Shown piece after piece: positions 32,079 through 42,330 of a DNA stretch of 62,768 nt (the first letter of the stretch is position 1; every line of letters starts with the position of its first letter). This DNA is from JAYODZ01 sp965662735 (lineage in GTDB: Bacteria > Pseudomonadota > Alphaproteobacteria > RS24), in the NCBI GenBank assembly GCA_965662735.1, contig CBFIIU010000012.1, forward strand, positions 1 through 62,768. The letters run 5' to 3'. The position numbers and the translations under genes are program-made. The notes beneath the pieces are model-generated. The model made no database searches. It was not told the origin of the DNA and worked only from the letters and a program-made list of their open reading frames with translations.

Positions 32079-33374
32079 ATGTCGCATGTTGAAGATTATA
32101 AAGTCGCAGATATTTCCCTAGCCGATTGGGGGCGTCGCGAGATTGCCATCGCTGAAACCGAAATGCCGGGCTTGATGGCTCTGCGGGAAGAATATGGGAA
32201 GCAAAAGCCGCTAACCGGCGCGCGGATTGCGGGTTGCTTGCACATGACGATCCAGACCGCGGTTTTGATCGAAACATTGACGGCACTTGGTGCAACCGTG
32301 CGCTGGTCGTCTTGCAATATTTTTTCGACCCAAGATCATGCCGCTGCTGCGATTGCGGCGACGGGCGTGCCGGTTTTTGCCTGGAAGGGTGAAACGGAAG
32401 AAGAATATTGGTGGTGCGTCGATCAAACCATTGATGGCCCCGATGGTTGGCGCCCCAATATTTTGCTCGATGATGGCGGCGACCTGACACAAATGCTGCA
32501 TGAGAAACACCCCGACTATCTCGACGACATTGTCGGTGTTTCCGAAGAAACCACCACAGGTGTTTTGCGGCTTTATGAAATGGCAAAGGCTGGAACGCTG
32601 AAAATGCCGGCGATCAATGTCAATGACAGCGTGACCAAATCAAAATTTGATAATTTATATGGCTGCCGCGAGAGCCTCGTCGATGGGGTGAAGCGGGCGA
32701 CCGATGTCATGATCGCGGGTAAAATTGCGGTCGTCTGTGGCTATGGCGATGTTGGCAAAGGATCGGCTGAAAGCCTCCGGAGCCAAGGGGCGCGGGTCAT
32801 GGTCACGGAAATTGATCCCATTTGCGCCTTACAGGCGGCGATGGAAGGCTATGAAGTCATTACCATGGATGAAGCCGCCTCGATGGGTGATATTTTTATC
32901 ACGGCAACGGGCAATAAAGATGTGATCACGGTTGATCACATGCGCGCCATGAAAGACCGCGCTATTGTTGGCAATATTGGCCATTTCGATAGTGAAATTC
33001 AGGTCTCGGGCTTGCGGAACATGCAATGGCATAATGTGAAGCCACAAGTGGATGAGGTCGAATTTCCAGATGGTAAGCGCATCATCCTGTTGGCCGAGGG
33101 CCGCCTGCTGAATTTGGGCTGTGCAACGGGGCACCCGAGCTTCGTGATGAGTGCTTCTTTCACCAATCAGGTGTTGGCTCAGATAGAGTTATGGACCAAT
33201 CATCAAAAATATGACAACCAAGTTTATGTTTTGCCCAAGCATCTCGACGAAAAAGTCGCGCGCTTACATTTGGCGCGATTGGGCGTCCGGCTCACCACGC
33301 TGAGCGATGATCAGGCCCAATATTTGGGTCTGAATGCGCAAGGCCCCTTCAAGCCGGAACATTACCGTTATTAA
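32079..33374 (+). CDS. ahcY: Adenosylhomocysteinase
   Basis: A 431-aa S-adenosylhomocysteine hydrolase, splitting SAH into adenosine and homocysteine in the methyl cycle with bound NAD+. Visible: EMPGLMALREEYG, TVRWSSCNIFSTQDHAAAAI, DDGGDLT, the substrate-binding NDSVTKSKFDN, the NAD Rossmann motif VCGYGDVGKGSAE, IGHFDSEIQV and a C-terminal closure over NAD ending FKPEHYRY, the universal family terminus. A candidate SahR-type operator lies upstream. The next gene starts 45 bp after its stop. Confidence 0.98.
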   Translation: MSHVEDYKVADISLADWGRREIAIAETEMPGLMALREEYGKQKPLTGARIAGCLHMTIQTAVLIETLTALGATVRWSSCNIFSTQDHAAAAIAATGVPVFAWKGETEEEYWWCVDQTIDGPDGWRPNILLDDGGDLTQMLHEKHPDYLDDIVGVSEETTTGVLRLYEMAKAGTLKMPAINVNDSVTKSKFDNLYGCRESLVDGVKRATDVMIAGKIAVVCGYGDVGKGSAESLRSQGARVMVTEIDPICALQAAMEGYEVITMDEAASMGDIFITATGNKDVITVDHMRAMKDRAIVGNIGHFDSEIQVSGLRNMQWHNVKPQVDEVEFPDGKRIILLAEGRLLNLGCATGHPSFVMSASFTNQVLAQIELWTNHQKYDNQVYVLPKHLDEKVARLHLARLGVRLTTLSDDQAQYLGLNAQGPFKPEHYRY

Positions 33375-33418
33375 GTCTCAGTGCTTGAGGTGGAGCTTGG
33401 TGCGCTGTAAAACGGCTC

Positions 33419-34984
33419 ATGGATGAGCAAAGCCTAACCGGCATTCTGTCGAGCGAATTAGCGACCGCCTCTCTCGGGGCGGCGCTGGCGGCTGTCTTGC
33501 AGCCCGGCGATTTGGTATTCTTAACAGGAGAGATGGGTGCCGGTAAAACGGCCTTGGCGCGCGCGATTATCCGCAGTCTCACTGGTCCTGACACCCATGT
33601 GCCAAGCCCCACCTTTACGCTGGTGACGCCGTATGACGAAGCGCGCAAGCCCATCTGGCATGCCGATCTCTATCGCCTCAATGCCCCCGAGGAGAGCTTC
33701 GAGCTCGGCCTGATCGAGGCGCGCGATGATCACATTATTCTCGTTGAATGGCCTGAGCGGGCGGAGGGCCTGCTGGGCACTCCCAACCTAACCCTCACCT
33801 TAAGCCATCATGGCACGACCGAACGCGCGATCACTCTGATGGGCCATGAGCCTCGGCAGTTTGATCTTGTTCGAGCGACATGGGCGCGCCACAAAGCCCG
33901 CATGCATTTTCTGGATACGCATAGCGGTGCGTCTGGCCGCCCCTATCTCGATCCGATTACAGGCGACGCCTCCGCGCGGGCTTATTTCCGCCTGACGTCC
34001 GACACGCACACGAACATTGTCATGGATTGGCCGCAAGGGCCTGATGGACCGGCGATTTATGACGGTCAGAGCTATTCGCAAAAAGCGCATTTGGCGGAGA
34101 ATGTCGTTGATTTCACTACGATGGTTCAATGGCTGACAGCGCACGGCTTTTCGGCACCCCGCATAGATGCGCAGGATGAAAGCCATGGCCTGCTTCTCCT
34201 CGAAGATCTCGGCGCCACAACCATTGCCGATATATCGGACCCAGCCACACGCGACCATTTTTATTTCGAAGCCATTGCCCTGCTCGCGGCTTTGCATCGT
34301 CTTCCACCCGCGCCGGATCGGGCATCTTATGACAAAAATGTTCTGACATTTGAGACTGAATTATTTCTGGACTGGTATTTGCCCGCGCATGATGTGACCG
34401 TCAGCGATGAGGCGCGCCGCCATTGGCGCCAAATCTGGCATGGCCTGTGCGAGGACGTGCTGCACCTCCCGGCGGTCACTGTCCTGCGCGATTATCATTC
34501 ACCGAACCTATTATGGTTGGCCGAGCGACAAAGCTACCATCGGATTGGCCTGATCGATGTCCAAGACGCCTTAGCGGGCTCGCCGGCCTATGATGCTGTT
34601 TCATTGCTTCAAGACGCGCGGATCGACATTGACCCCGCATTGACCCTGCGCGGATTACAGCAGTATTGCCAGCTGGCCTTTGCGGAGGGTCGCGAAACCT
34701 CAGAGCCGGGCGCGCTGGACTATTCTGCTCAATTTACCAGGGAGTTTTGGTTGTTGGGTGTTCAGCGAAATTTAAAAATCGCTGGCATTTTCCATCGACT
34801 GGCACGACGCGATGGCAAACCGGCCTATTTGAAACATGTTCCGCGGATCGAGACCTATATTTCGGCCGGCCTCAAGCACTTGCCGGAGATGGACGCTATT
34901 AGGGATTGGGCTCGACAATACGCCGCTTCGATTGACTGGCTGGTCGGCCCTATCGAGAATTCCGCCGAAAAGCCAAAAGTCTAG
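33419..34984 (+). CDS. TsaE-AmgK fusion: tRNA t6A ATPase joined to MurNAc kinase
   Basis: A 521-aa two-domain protein. Residues 1-150 are TsaE, the ATPase of the tRNA t6A synthesis complex: Walker A TGEMGAGKTALARAI (Gly37-Thr44), THVPSPTFTLV and WHADLYRL. Residues 160-510 are an aminoglycoside-phosphotransferase-fold kinase resembling AmgK (N-acetylmuramate/GlcNAc anomeric kinase of cell wall recycling): LLLEDLGATTIADI, the catalytic RDYHSPNLLWL and GLIDVQDALAGSPAYDAVSL. The following gene encodes the matching MurU-like uridylyltransferase, which supports the AmgK call. This fusion is common in Alphaproteobacteria. It joins two unrelated tasks, so its value may lie in shared expression. Confidence 0.9.
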   Translation: MDEQSLTGILSSELATASLGAALAAVLQPGDLVFLTGEMGAGKTALARAIIRSLTGPDTHVPSPTFTLVTPYDEARKPIWHADLYRLNAPEESFELGLIEARDDHIILVEWPERAEGLLGTPNLTLTLSHHGTTERAITLMGHEPRQFDLVRATWARHKARMHFLDTHSGASGRPYLDPITGDASARAYFRLTSDTHTNIVMDWPQGPDGPAIYDGQSYSQKAHLAENVVDFTTMVQWLTAHGFSAPRIDAQDESHGLLLLEDLGATTIADISDPATRDHFYFEAIALLAALHRLPPAPDRASYDKNVLTFETELFLDWYLPAHDVTVSDEARRHWRQIWHGLCEDVLHLPAVTVLRDYHSPNLLWLAERQSYHRIGLIDVQDALAGSPAYDAVSLLQDARIDIDPALTLRGLQQYCQLAFAEGRETSEPGALDYSAQFTREFWLLGVQRNLKIAGIFHRLARRDGKPAYLKHVPRIETYISAGLKHLPEMDAIRDWARQYAASIDWLVGPIENSAEKPKV

Positions 34985-35005
34985 AAATCCAGAATCTGAA
35001 CCAAA

Positions 35006-35782
35006 ATGTCTGAACCCTTCCCAATAGATGCTGCTGACAGTTCTCTCGCCGAAATCGCCATCCCTAAATCGGCGATGGTTCTCGCAGCTGGACTAGGGAC
35101 ACGTATGCGGGGCACGGAAAATGACCCCCCTAAGCCCTTGCGCGAGGTGGGTGGTCAAACTCTCTTGGGCCGCTTGTTAGACGAGCTGGTCGCCTCGGGC
35201 GTTAAAGAGATTGTTGTGAATGTCCACCATAAGGCCGATGCGATTGAGGCATTTCTGGCCCAATGGCAACCGCCTCATATCCGCGTGCATATTTCCGATG
35301 AACGGGATTTGCGGCTTGAAACAGGCGGCGGCGTCAAAAAAGCTTTGCCGCTCCTCTCGGAAGATCCGTTTATTGTGTGCAACGCCGATGTGTTGTGGCG
35401 ACATCTGGATTTTGAACTGCGTCGCTTGGCCAAGCGATTTGCGCATTTCGAAAATAGGCATGGGGCCATCGATGGATGCCTTTTACTTGCCCCGATTAAT
35501 GAGACGCTCGGTTATGACGGGCGCGGCGATTTTAAACGCGATCCAGAGGGCCGACTGACGCGTGGTCCGGATGCTTATGTCTTCACGGGTCTTCAAATGC
35601 TCCGCGCGCCGGCAGTGGCGGCTCTTCCGGATGGGCCGGTCTCATTAAACCATTTGTTTGATACGGCCATTGCCCGTGGCAAGCTTGTGGGAGAACCGAT
35701 GTCGGACCAATGGATCCATGTGGGCACGCCCGAGGCCTTGGCAGAGGCTGAAATTCTGTTAGCCCGCGATGAACTGACGTGA
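35006..35782 (+). CDS. murU: MurU-like MurNAc-1-phosphate uridylyltransferase
   Basis: A 258-aa nucleotidyltransferase. The N-terminal MVLAAGLGTRMRGTENDPPK signature, ERDLRLETGGGVKKALPL, FIVCNADVLW and the C-terminal GEPMSDQWIHVGTPEAL fit the MurU family, which turns MurNAc-1-P into UDP-MurNAc in the AmgK-MurU recycling route that bypasses de novo synthesis. It follows the TsaE-AmgK gene by 21 bp and precedes addB by 25 bp, in the order typical for Alphaproteobacteria. Confidence 0.9.
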   Translation: MSEPFPIDAADSSLAEIAIPKSAMVLAAGLGTRMRGTENDPPKPLREVGGQTLLGRLLDELVASGVKEIVVNVHHKADAIEAFLAQWQPPHIRVHISDERDLRLETGGGVKKALPLLSEDPFIVCNADVLWRHLDFELRRLAKRFAHFENRHGAIDGCLLLAPINETLGYDGRGDFKRDPEGRLTRGPDAYVFTGLQMLRAPAVAALPDGPVSLNHLFDTAIARGKLVGEPMSDQWIHVGTPEALAEAEILLARDELT

Positions 35783-35807
35783 CCCAGACTTTGCGGTAAG
35801 ATAGGGG

Positions 35808-38771
35808 ATGTCCGAATCGGCCACTCTTTTCTCAATCGCCTCCGGTGAACCGTTCATCGACCAATTGGTTGGAACACTGGTCGACCCCTCCCTCAGAGCC
35901 CAGATATTTGGCGAGGGGCCGTTGCATGATTTCACGCTTTTACTGCCCACCCACCGCGCTGTCGAGACAGTATCGCGGGCGCTTCTAGAGCAAAGCGGGG
36001 GCGCCTTACTCATGCCCCGGCTGCACGCGCTCGGGGCGCCTGAGGCGCTGGGGGTGGATGTGCTGACGGCCGATCAGAGTTATATCGCAGAAGCAATTGG
36101 CGAGCATGAACGACATTTTTATTTGGCCGCATTGATCGATCGGTGGATGGTCGAGCGTGGACACGCTCAGTCTCCGGCCTTGAGCGCATCGCTCGCCCAT
36201 GGCCTGACACAATTCCTAGACGAAGCGCAGGGCGATCATGTGGATTGGGAGGGGTTGCGCGATTTGGTGCCGGATGATTTGGCCAAAAACTGGCAAGAAA
36301 CGCTGGCTTTTCTGGCAATTATCACGGAGCACTGGCCAGACTATCTGATCGCCGAAGGCCGCCTCGACCCTGTCGATCGCCGCGATCGTTTGCTCGAAGG
36401 GTTGGCCGAGCTGTGGCGTCAGCATCCGCCCTCTGGGCCGGTTCTGGCGGCTGGATCAACGGGAAGCCAACCAGCAACCGCTCGGCTATTAAGCGTGATT
36501 GCGCATCTGCCGCGCGGCGCCGTCATATTGCCAGGTCTTGATCTCTTATCCTCTGATGCTCTGTTTGAGCAAATGCAGAACGAGGACAGTCATCCGCAAA
36601 CAGCCATGGCTCAGCTTTTGGCGAGCATGCAAGTGGATCGACGTCAGGTGCGTGCATGGCCACACCCCCAGCAAATGCAACGGCGCGCGGAAATTGTGGA
36701 ACGCGAGAAACTCTTGCACATCGCCATGATGCCCGCCTCTGAAACGGGGGATTGGCAAAATCTGAGAACAAAAATTAATTTCGATGCGGCTTTGGCAGGT
36801 GTCCATTATCTCGAAGCGCCTGAACCGCGCGCCGAGGCGGGCGCGATTGCCTTGATTGTGAGAGAAGCCATCGAGACCGCTGATAAAACGGCCGCGCTGG
36901 TCACGCCCGATCGTAATTTAGCGCGCCGCGTTGCAACCGAACTGCGACGCTGGGGCATTCGGGTCGACGATACCGCGGGGCAAGCCCTACGTCAGACCCA
37001 GGCCGCGAAAGTGATCTTGCTGATGGTGCAGGCCGTCACGCGATCTTTTGAGCCCGTTGCTTTGCTGGCTTTGCTTAAACACCCTTGGATATTTGACGAT
37101 GATCCAGCCATCCATCAGCAGCTATTAGCTTTAGAGGCTGAATGTTTGCGCGGACCGCGTCGCTATGACGGCTTGTCTGAATTACGGCACCTCATTTCGG
37201 CGCGTAGCAAATCGGATGACCTCGAAAAGGGCATGACGCATATCATCGATCGCCTGGAAGACGCATTGGCCCCCTTAATCGCGATGCGCCAGGCTCCAAT
37301 TGGATGTTCGCTGTTTTTAGATCGCATTGAACAAGCTTGTCACGCGGCGTGCGGTTCCCCGGATAAGTTGTCGCGCGATGATGCGGGGCGTCACATTCTC
37401 ACTCTATTTGCGCAAGTTCGAGCACAGTCTGGTTTCGAACCTGAGCGGATGCTCGAGGATTGGGTCGAGCTGCTGACGCAATGGTTGGATCAGGCCTCCT
37501 ATCACGCATCGGCGGTGACGACCCATCCTCGTATCGCTATTTGGGGTCAGCTGGAGGCGCGCCTTATGAAAGCCGATCTCGTGATCTTAGGGGGTTTGAA
37601 CGAGGGCAGTTGGCCGCCTGCAACCGAGACAGGGCCGTGGCTGTCGCGCCCCATGCGCGATCGGTTGGGGATGCGCGCCCCCGAAAGGCGTATTGGATTA
37701 GCCGCCCATGATTTTGTGCAAAATGCCTGCGCGGGCGAGGTCGTGTTATCACGATCTCTTAAAATCGATGGTGTCCCCACTTTGGCGGCGCGCTGGATCC
37801 GTCGTTTGCATGCGCTAAGCTCAGACTTGCCTCAGCAGTCGGTGCAAAAATACCTTGATTGGTGGCGCGCCATCGACCAATTCCCCGCCGAGAAGGGAGA
37901 GCTGCCGCGTGGGCCTGCCGCGCGTCCAGCGCCACGCCCACCTAAAGCAGCACGCCCGCGACAATTATCGGTCACCCAAATCGAAACATTGATCACCGAT
38001 CCTTATCAAATCTACGCACGGCACATTCTTAGATTGCGCGATTGGGAGGCCGTGAACGCGCCCATCACCGCGGCCCATCGCGGGCAGTTGGTGCATCGTG
38101 TTCTCGAAATATTTACATCGCGCTTTCCCGATCATCTGCCAGACAATAGCGCCGAAGAAATGATGAAGATCGCCGATGAGATCGGGCCGCATTACGGCGT
38201 GTCGTCGTTTTGGCAGCCCCGCTTGCGGGCAATTTGGCAATGGGCGGCGGAGTTCGAGCAAAAGGCGCGTCGCGATGTCGTGGAAATGATGACCGAAAAA
38301 AATGGCCTGTTGAAACGCGTAATTGATGATGTGCCGGTCACCCTCACGGCCCGCGCCGACCGCTTAGATCGGCTACGCGATGGAACAGTACGAATTATCG
38401 ATTACAAGACGGGTGCCTTACCCAGCACGCAAGATGTAGAAAATTACTATGCCCTGCAGCTGCCGTTAGAAGCGGCAATGCTTCAAGAAGGCGGGTTTGA
38501 GGGCCTGCCCCATCATACGGTTTCTGCCTTGACCTATCTGCGCCTCCATGGCGGCCTGCCCGCAGGAGAGCAACGCGACGACGCTTGTGATGTCGATCAT
38601 ATTCACGGGGCGGTCGAAGCCATGGAGAAAATATGGGCCTATTATCTCGATCCCGATCATCCTTTTCTGCCGCGGATCCGCCCCAATTCGCGTAACTATA
38701 TCAGTGCTTATGATCACCTCTCGCGCATCGATGAATGGGGCGTGGCTGAGGATGGGGGAGAGGGCGCATGA
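35808..38771 (+). CDS. addB: Double-strand break repair protein AddB
   Basis: A 987-aa subunit of the AddAB helicase-nuclease that resects double-strand breaks for RecA. The N-terminal part is a degenerate helicase-like region (LLPTHRAVETVSRALLEQ; AALVTPDRNLARRVATELRR; VILGGLNEGSWPP). The C-terminal 230 residues are a RecB-type nuclease (SVTQIETLITDPYQIYARHI, HRGQLVHRVLE, DRLRDGTVRIIDYKTGALP with the catalytic DYK). The long alphaproteobacterial AddB type. Its stop overlaps the addA start by four bases. Confidence 0.95.
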   Translation: MSESATLFSIASGEPFIDQLVGTLVDPSLRAQIFGEGPLHDFTLLLPTHRAVETVSRALLEQSGGALLMPRLHALGAPEALGVDVLTADQSYIAEAIGEHERHFYLAALIDRWMVERGHAQSPALSASLAHGLTQFLDEAQGDHVDWEGLRDLVPDDLAKNWQETLAFLAIITEHWPDYLIAEGRLDPVDRRDRLLEGLAELWRQHPPSGPVLAAGSTGSQPATARLLSVIAHLPRGAVILPGLDLLSSDALFEQMQNEDSHPQTAMAQLLASMQVDRRQVRAWPHPQQMQRRAEIVEREKLLHIAMMPASETGDWQNLRTKINFDAALAGVHYLEAPEPRAEAGAIALIVREAIETADKTAALVTPDRNLARRVATELRRWGIRVDDTAGQALRQTQAAKVILLMVQAVTRSFEPVALLALLKHPWIFDDDPAIHQQLLALEAECLRGPRRYDGLSELRHLISARSKSDDLEKGMTHIIDRLEDALAPLIAMRQAPIGCSLFLDRIEQACHAACGSPDKLSRDDAGRHILTLFAQVRAQSGFEPERMLEDWVELLTQWLDQASYHASAVTTHPRIAIWGQLEARLMKADLVILGGLNEGSWPPATETGPWLSRPMRDRLGMRAPERRIGLAAHDFVQNACAGEVVLSRSLKIDGVPTLAARWIRRLHALSSDLPQQSVQKYLDWWRAIDQFPAEKGELPRGPAARPAPRPPKAARPRQLSVTQIETLITDPYQIYARHILRLRDWEAVNAPITAAHRGQLVHRVLEIFTSRFPDHLPDNSAEEMMKIADEIGPHYGVSSFWQPRLRAIWQWAAEFEQKARRDVVEMMTEKNGLLKRVIDDVPVTLTARADRLDRLRDGTVRIIDYKTGALPSTQDVENYYALQLPLEAAMLQEGGFEGLPHHTVSALTYLRLHGGLPAGEQRDDACDVDHIHGAVEAMEKIWAYYLDPDHPFLPRIRPNSRNYISAYDHLSRIDEWGVAEDGGEGA

Positions 38772-41700
38772 CGGCTCCGCATCAACGCGCAGCCGATCCG
38801 CACGCATCGGCGTGGGTGGCCGCAAATGCGGGCTCGGGCAAAACCTTTGTGCTGATCAGTCGATTGGTGACCCTTATGTTGAGTGGGGCCACGCCCGATC
38901 AACTTTTGTGCTTAACCTATACGCGCGGCGCCGCCGCTGAAATGCAAGGGCGGCTATTTGATTTGCTGAGCACATGGGCGTTACTCTCTGACGACGCGCT
39001 TCGCGACGAAATCAAACAGCGCACAGGCCTCGATGTGCGCACATCCGCCGAGCTGTATCGCGCACGCACCTTATTTGCGCAAGCCTTGGAAAGCCCGGGC
39101 GGGTTGAAAATTCAAACCATTCATGCGTTTTGCGAGGCCTTGTTGCATCGATTTCCGCTTGAGGCTGGATTGGCTCCTGGGTTTTCCCTGTTGGATGAGT
39201 TTGAGACCAGACGCGTGGTCGAGCAACTCGCGCAAGGCTTGGTAGAGGAGGGGGCGCTGCCAGCATTGGCGGAGGCTGTTGACGCTTTGGCGCGGCACAT
39301 GCCCGCGGATCAGTTCGCTGATTTGCCGCATGCCATCGTGGCCACACGAAGCCGTTTTGAGCTGCATCATGAAACAATGGATGGCTATCTGGATCGTATT
39401 TTGCCGGTTCGGCCCTTGGGCAAAGTTGAGGCGGATCGATCAGCATTATATGCCAAGCTGCAAGCCTGTCTTGCGCCGATCGGTGATGCGGTGAATGATG
39501 CCGGCACGGCAAATGATCGCAAAAAATGGCAAGAATTTAGCTCATTCACAGCCGATCCTGCGATACTGCAAGATGATGATGCGGCCTGGGAAATGCTAGC
39601 CAAGTTTTTTCTGACCCAGACGGGAACCGTGCGCGCAACTCTTTTGACGAATGCTGTTCGAACGGCGCAGCCTGAAGCCTATGAAAAGCTAGAGCAGTGT
39701 CAGCAGCGCTATGTGGCGCTTGATCAGGAATATCGTATCCACAACTCGCGCGAGATGAGCCGGAAGCTGCATGTCTATGCCGCAGAATTATTAGCGCGGT
39801 ATGATGCGTATAAACTGCGCCACCAACGGTTAGACTATGATGATTTAATAGCGCGGGTGAATGGACTGCTCGGCCATGCGCAATCGGCGGCATGGGTTCT
39901 ATATAAAATTGATGCCGGCCTCGATCATATTTTGATCGATGAAGCTCAAGACACCAGCCCACAACAATGGCGGGTCGTGGCGGCGCTCGCAGATGAGTTT
40001 TTTGCCGATAGCTCGGGTCATCTATCGCGGGGCTCTAAGGTGCGCACCGTTTTTGCTGTGGGAGATGAGAAGCAGTCGATTTTCTCGTTTCAAGGCGCTG
40101 ATCCGGCCGAATTTGATCGGATGCGTCATCATTTCGCGCAGCTCATTTCTGCATCCGAACAAAAATTTCATGAGGTGGCGCTCACGCAATCGCGACGGTC
40201 GACACCAGAGGTTCTGCAGGTGGTCGATGCCGTATTCGCGTCGGAAGGGGCTCGGGCCGGCCTCACAGCGTCGGGCGCCGCGCTGTCGCATCCGGCCTTT
40301 AGGGAACATGCACCCGGTTATGTTGAGCTATGGCCCCTCATGACATCGGAAAAGCAAACGACCAAGGCTGCGGCTTGGGAAGTGCCGGATGCGACCCTTG
40401 TGCAGTCTGGTCAACAGAAATTGGCGCAGGCGATTGCGCATAAGATCGCAGCCTTGCTGAAGGAGCCCGATATAGCGCCGGGTGATATTCTGGTTCTCGT
40501 GCGACAACGCAATGCCTTTTTCACAGACATTTTGAGGGCATTGCGACAAGCTGAGATCCCCATTGCGGGGGCCGATCGAATGAAGCTGCTCGAGGAGCTT
40601 GTCGTTAAGGATTTGCGCAATGCGGCAGATATGGCGCTGAACCCGAATAATGACCTGGCCGTCGCGATTTTTCTGCGCGGCCCGTTCGGAAACATATCGG
40701 AGGAAGAATTATTTGAGATCGCCTATCAGCGTGCCGGCACCCTTTGCGACGCAATTGATGACTATCTTCTCACAGGAATGGCGTCCCCGGCTTTGGCTTC
40801 GGCGCGAGAGCGGATGGCGTGGTTGATCGCTGAGGCGGAGAAAATTGCACCCTTTGACTACTTTTCACAGTTTCTCAGCGTGCTGGGGGGGCAAGAATGC
40901 CTCTATCGCCGATTGGGGTTCGAGGTCGATGATGCGGTTTCCGAAGTTTTGCGTCTTGCCCTTACTTTTGAGCGTCAATACCCCGCCTCGTTACAAATGT
41001 TCTTGGAATGGCTCTCCGGCAATGCCACGGAAGTGAAGCGGGAGTTCGAGCAAGACGTAAACGCGGTTCGGGTGATGACCGTTCATGGGGCCAAGGGCTT
41101 AGAGGCGCCAATTGTCTTCTTGCCAGATGGGTGTCGGTTATCGAGCCGCGCGAACCGCACAAATATTGCCGTGCATGGCGGTGACCTTCGCTGGCAACCT
41201 CAAAAAAAGAACATGTCGTCATATGATCAAGGTTTGCTCGACGATCGACTGAGGGCGGATTATGCCGAGTCACAAAGATTGCTCTATGTGGCGCTCACGC
41301 GCGCCCAGGATCGGCTTTATATTGGTGGATATTTGCCTGCGAATATTAAAGAACCCCATCCACACAGCTGGTACGCCCAACTATCCGCCCTGTTTCCACC
41401 ATCGGAAGCTGCTCCTCATCTGTGTTGGGCGCTTGGAGATGAGGCGCAGGCTGGCCCCTTTAAAGAGAAGAATGAGGTCGAGCGTGATATCGCGCCGCTC
41501 CCGGATTGGGCGCGTCGATCTGTAAGCCCCGAGAGCGCGGCCGCTGATGCGCACCATCAAACCGTGAGCGTGAGCGCGCTTGTGAGCGATTATGTTGCGG
41601 GTCTTCCCCAAAATGAAAAAACTGGATCAAGCGCTCCCGGGCAGTTGGATCAAGGTGCCGCTGCACAGCGGGGAAATTTTATTCACCATCTCTTGCAGTT

Positions 41701-42169
41701 TGTGCCCGATGTCCCCCAGGCAAGACGCCGTGCGGCGTTGCAGGCCATGTGTCAGCCTTATGCGGATGGGGGTATGGGCGATGTGAAAACGATTGTCGAA
41801 GAGGTGGAAAGGGTGCTTGCCCTAGATCATCTTGCTCCGATCTTTAGCGATAAAGCCCGCTCGGAATGTGCGGTGCAAGGGAGGGTGCTTTTTGGTTCTG
41901 GCGCGCTTAGACATATTATTGGTCAAGTCGATCGGATGCTCATCGATAAGAGCTCGGGCTGGTTGGTTGATTTTAAAACCGGAATGCCACAGCTCGAAAA
42001 CCCAGCCTATTGGGCCCAAATGGCGATTTATCGCCACCTCGTGCGAGGCGCGACCGGCATTGAGGATATTCGCTGTGCCCTGGTCTGGACCCAAAACGCA
42101 GGCGTTGAGGATATTCCCGTTCAGGCAATGGATGAAATATTCTCGATAATCCAACAACAGCCATCTTGA
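38768..42169 (+). CDS. addA: Double-strand break repair helicase AddA
   Basis: A 1133-aa UvrD/RecB-like helicase-nuclease, partner of AddB. Walker A is VAANAGSGKTFVLISRLV (about 17-34); other motifs are LTYTRGAAAEMQ, ILIDEAQDTSPQQW, FAVGDEKQSIFSFQGA, MTVHGAKGLEAPIVFLPD and LLYVALTRAQDRLYIGG. The C-terminal nuclease has GNFIHHLLQFVP and the catalytic WLVDFKTGMPQ. The ATG lies within the addB stop; the two genes are coupled. A frame to trxA continues across the stop region only by overlap. Confidence 0.96.
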   Translation: MTAPHQRAADPHASAWVAANAGSGKTFVLISRLVTLMLSGATPDQLLCLTYTRGAAAEMQGRLFDLLSTWALLSDDALRDEIKQRTGLDVRTSAELYRARTLFAQALESPGGLKIQTIHAFCEALLHRFPLEAGLAPGFSLLDEFETRRVVEQLAQGLVEEGALPALAEAVDALARHMPADQFADLPHAIVATRSRFELHHETMDGYLDRILPVRPLGKVEADRSALYAKLQACLAPIGDAVNDAGTANDRKKWQEFSSFTADPAILQDDDAAWEMLAKFFLTQTGTVRATLLTNAVRTAQPEAYEKLEQCQQRYVALDQEYRIHNSREMSRKLHVYAAELLARYDAYKLRHQRLDYDDLIARVNGLLGHAQSAAWVLYKIDAGLDHILIDEAQDTSPQQWRVVAALADEFFADSSGHLSRGSKVRTVFAVGDEKQSIFSFQGADPAEFDRMRHHFAQLISASEQKFHEVALTQSRRSTPEVLQVVDAVFASEGARAGLTASGAALSHPAFREHAPGYVELWPLMTSEKQTTKAAAWEVPDATLVQSGQQKLAQAIAHKIAALLKEPDIAPGDILVLVRQRNAFFTDILRALRQAEIPIAGADRMKLLEELVVKDLRNAADMALNPNNDLAVAIFLRGPFGNISEEELFEIAYQRAGTLCDAIDDYLLTGMASPALASARERMAWLIAEAEKIAPFDYFSQFLSVLGGQECLYRRLGFEVDDAVSEVLRLALTFERQYPASLQMFLEWLSGNATEVKREFEQDVNAVRVMTVHGAKGLEAPIVFLPDGCRLSSRANRTNIAVHGGDLRWQPQKKNMSSYDQGLLDDRLRADYAESQRLLYVALTRAQDRLYIGGYLPANIKEPHPHSWYAQLSALFPPSEAAPHLCWALGDEAQAGPFKEKNEVERDIAPLPDWARRSVSPESAAADAHHQTVSVSALVSDYVAGLPQNEKTGSSAPGQLDQGAAAQRGNFIHHLLQFVPDVPQARRRAALQAMCQPYADGGMGDVKTIVEEVERVLALDHLAPIFSDKARSECAVQGRVLFGSGALRHIIGQVDRMLIDKSSGWLVDFKTGMPQLENPAYWAQMAIYRHLVRGATGIEDIRCALVWTQNAGVEDIPVQAMDEIFSIIQQQPS

Positions 42170-42243
42170 ACCCCCTTGCGACCCCGCTTACATTAGTTCA
42201 AGTAACGGTCGCCAGACATCGCCGTAAGTCTAAACGGGGTGTT

Positions 42244-42288
42244 TCCGAGTCGGGTGTGTCTGAGTCGAGCGTGTCTGAGTCGGGTGTG
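42244..42288. repeat. 15-bp tandem repeat between addA and trxA
   Basis: Three 15-bp units (42244, 42259, 42274) of the form TCTGAGTCGGGTGTG with a few differences. They fall in the leader of trxA. An open frame through them (VSESGVSESSVSESG) joins trxA but lacks a credible start, so they are probably untranslated. Confidence 0.85.
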
Positions 42289-42330
42289 ACGGATCAATCA
42301 AATCAAGGAAACAAATCAAGGGGAGAGAAT

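Noticed and set aside
33419..34984. Frameshift or misassembly joining TsaE and a kinase
   Set aside because: The frame is clean and the TsaE-AmgK fusion followed by murU is a regular alphaproteobacterial arrangement.
42166..42330. N-terminal extension of thioredoxin with VSESG repeats
   Set aside because: Starts within the addA end and runs through a tandem repeat; ATG 42331 has a good ribosome site and gives normal length.
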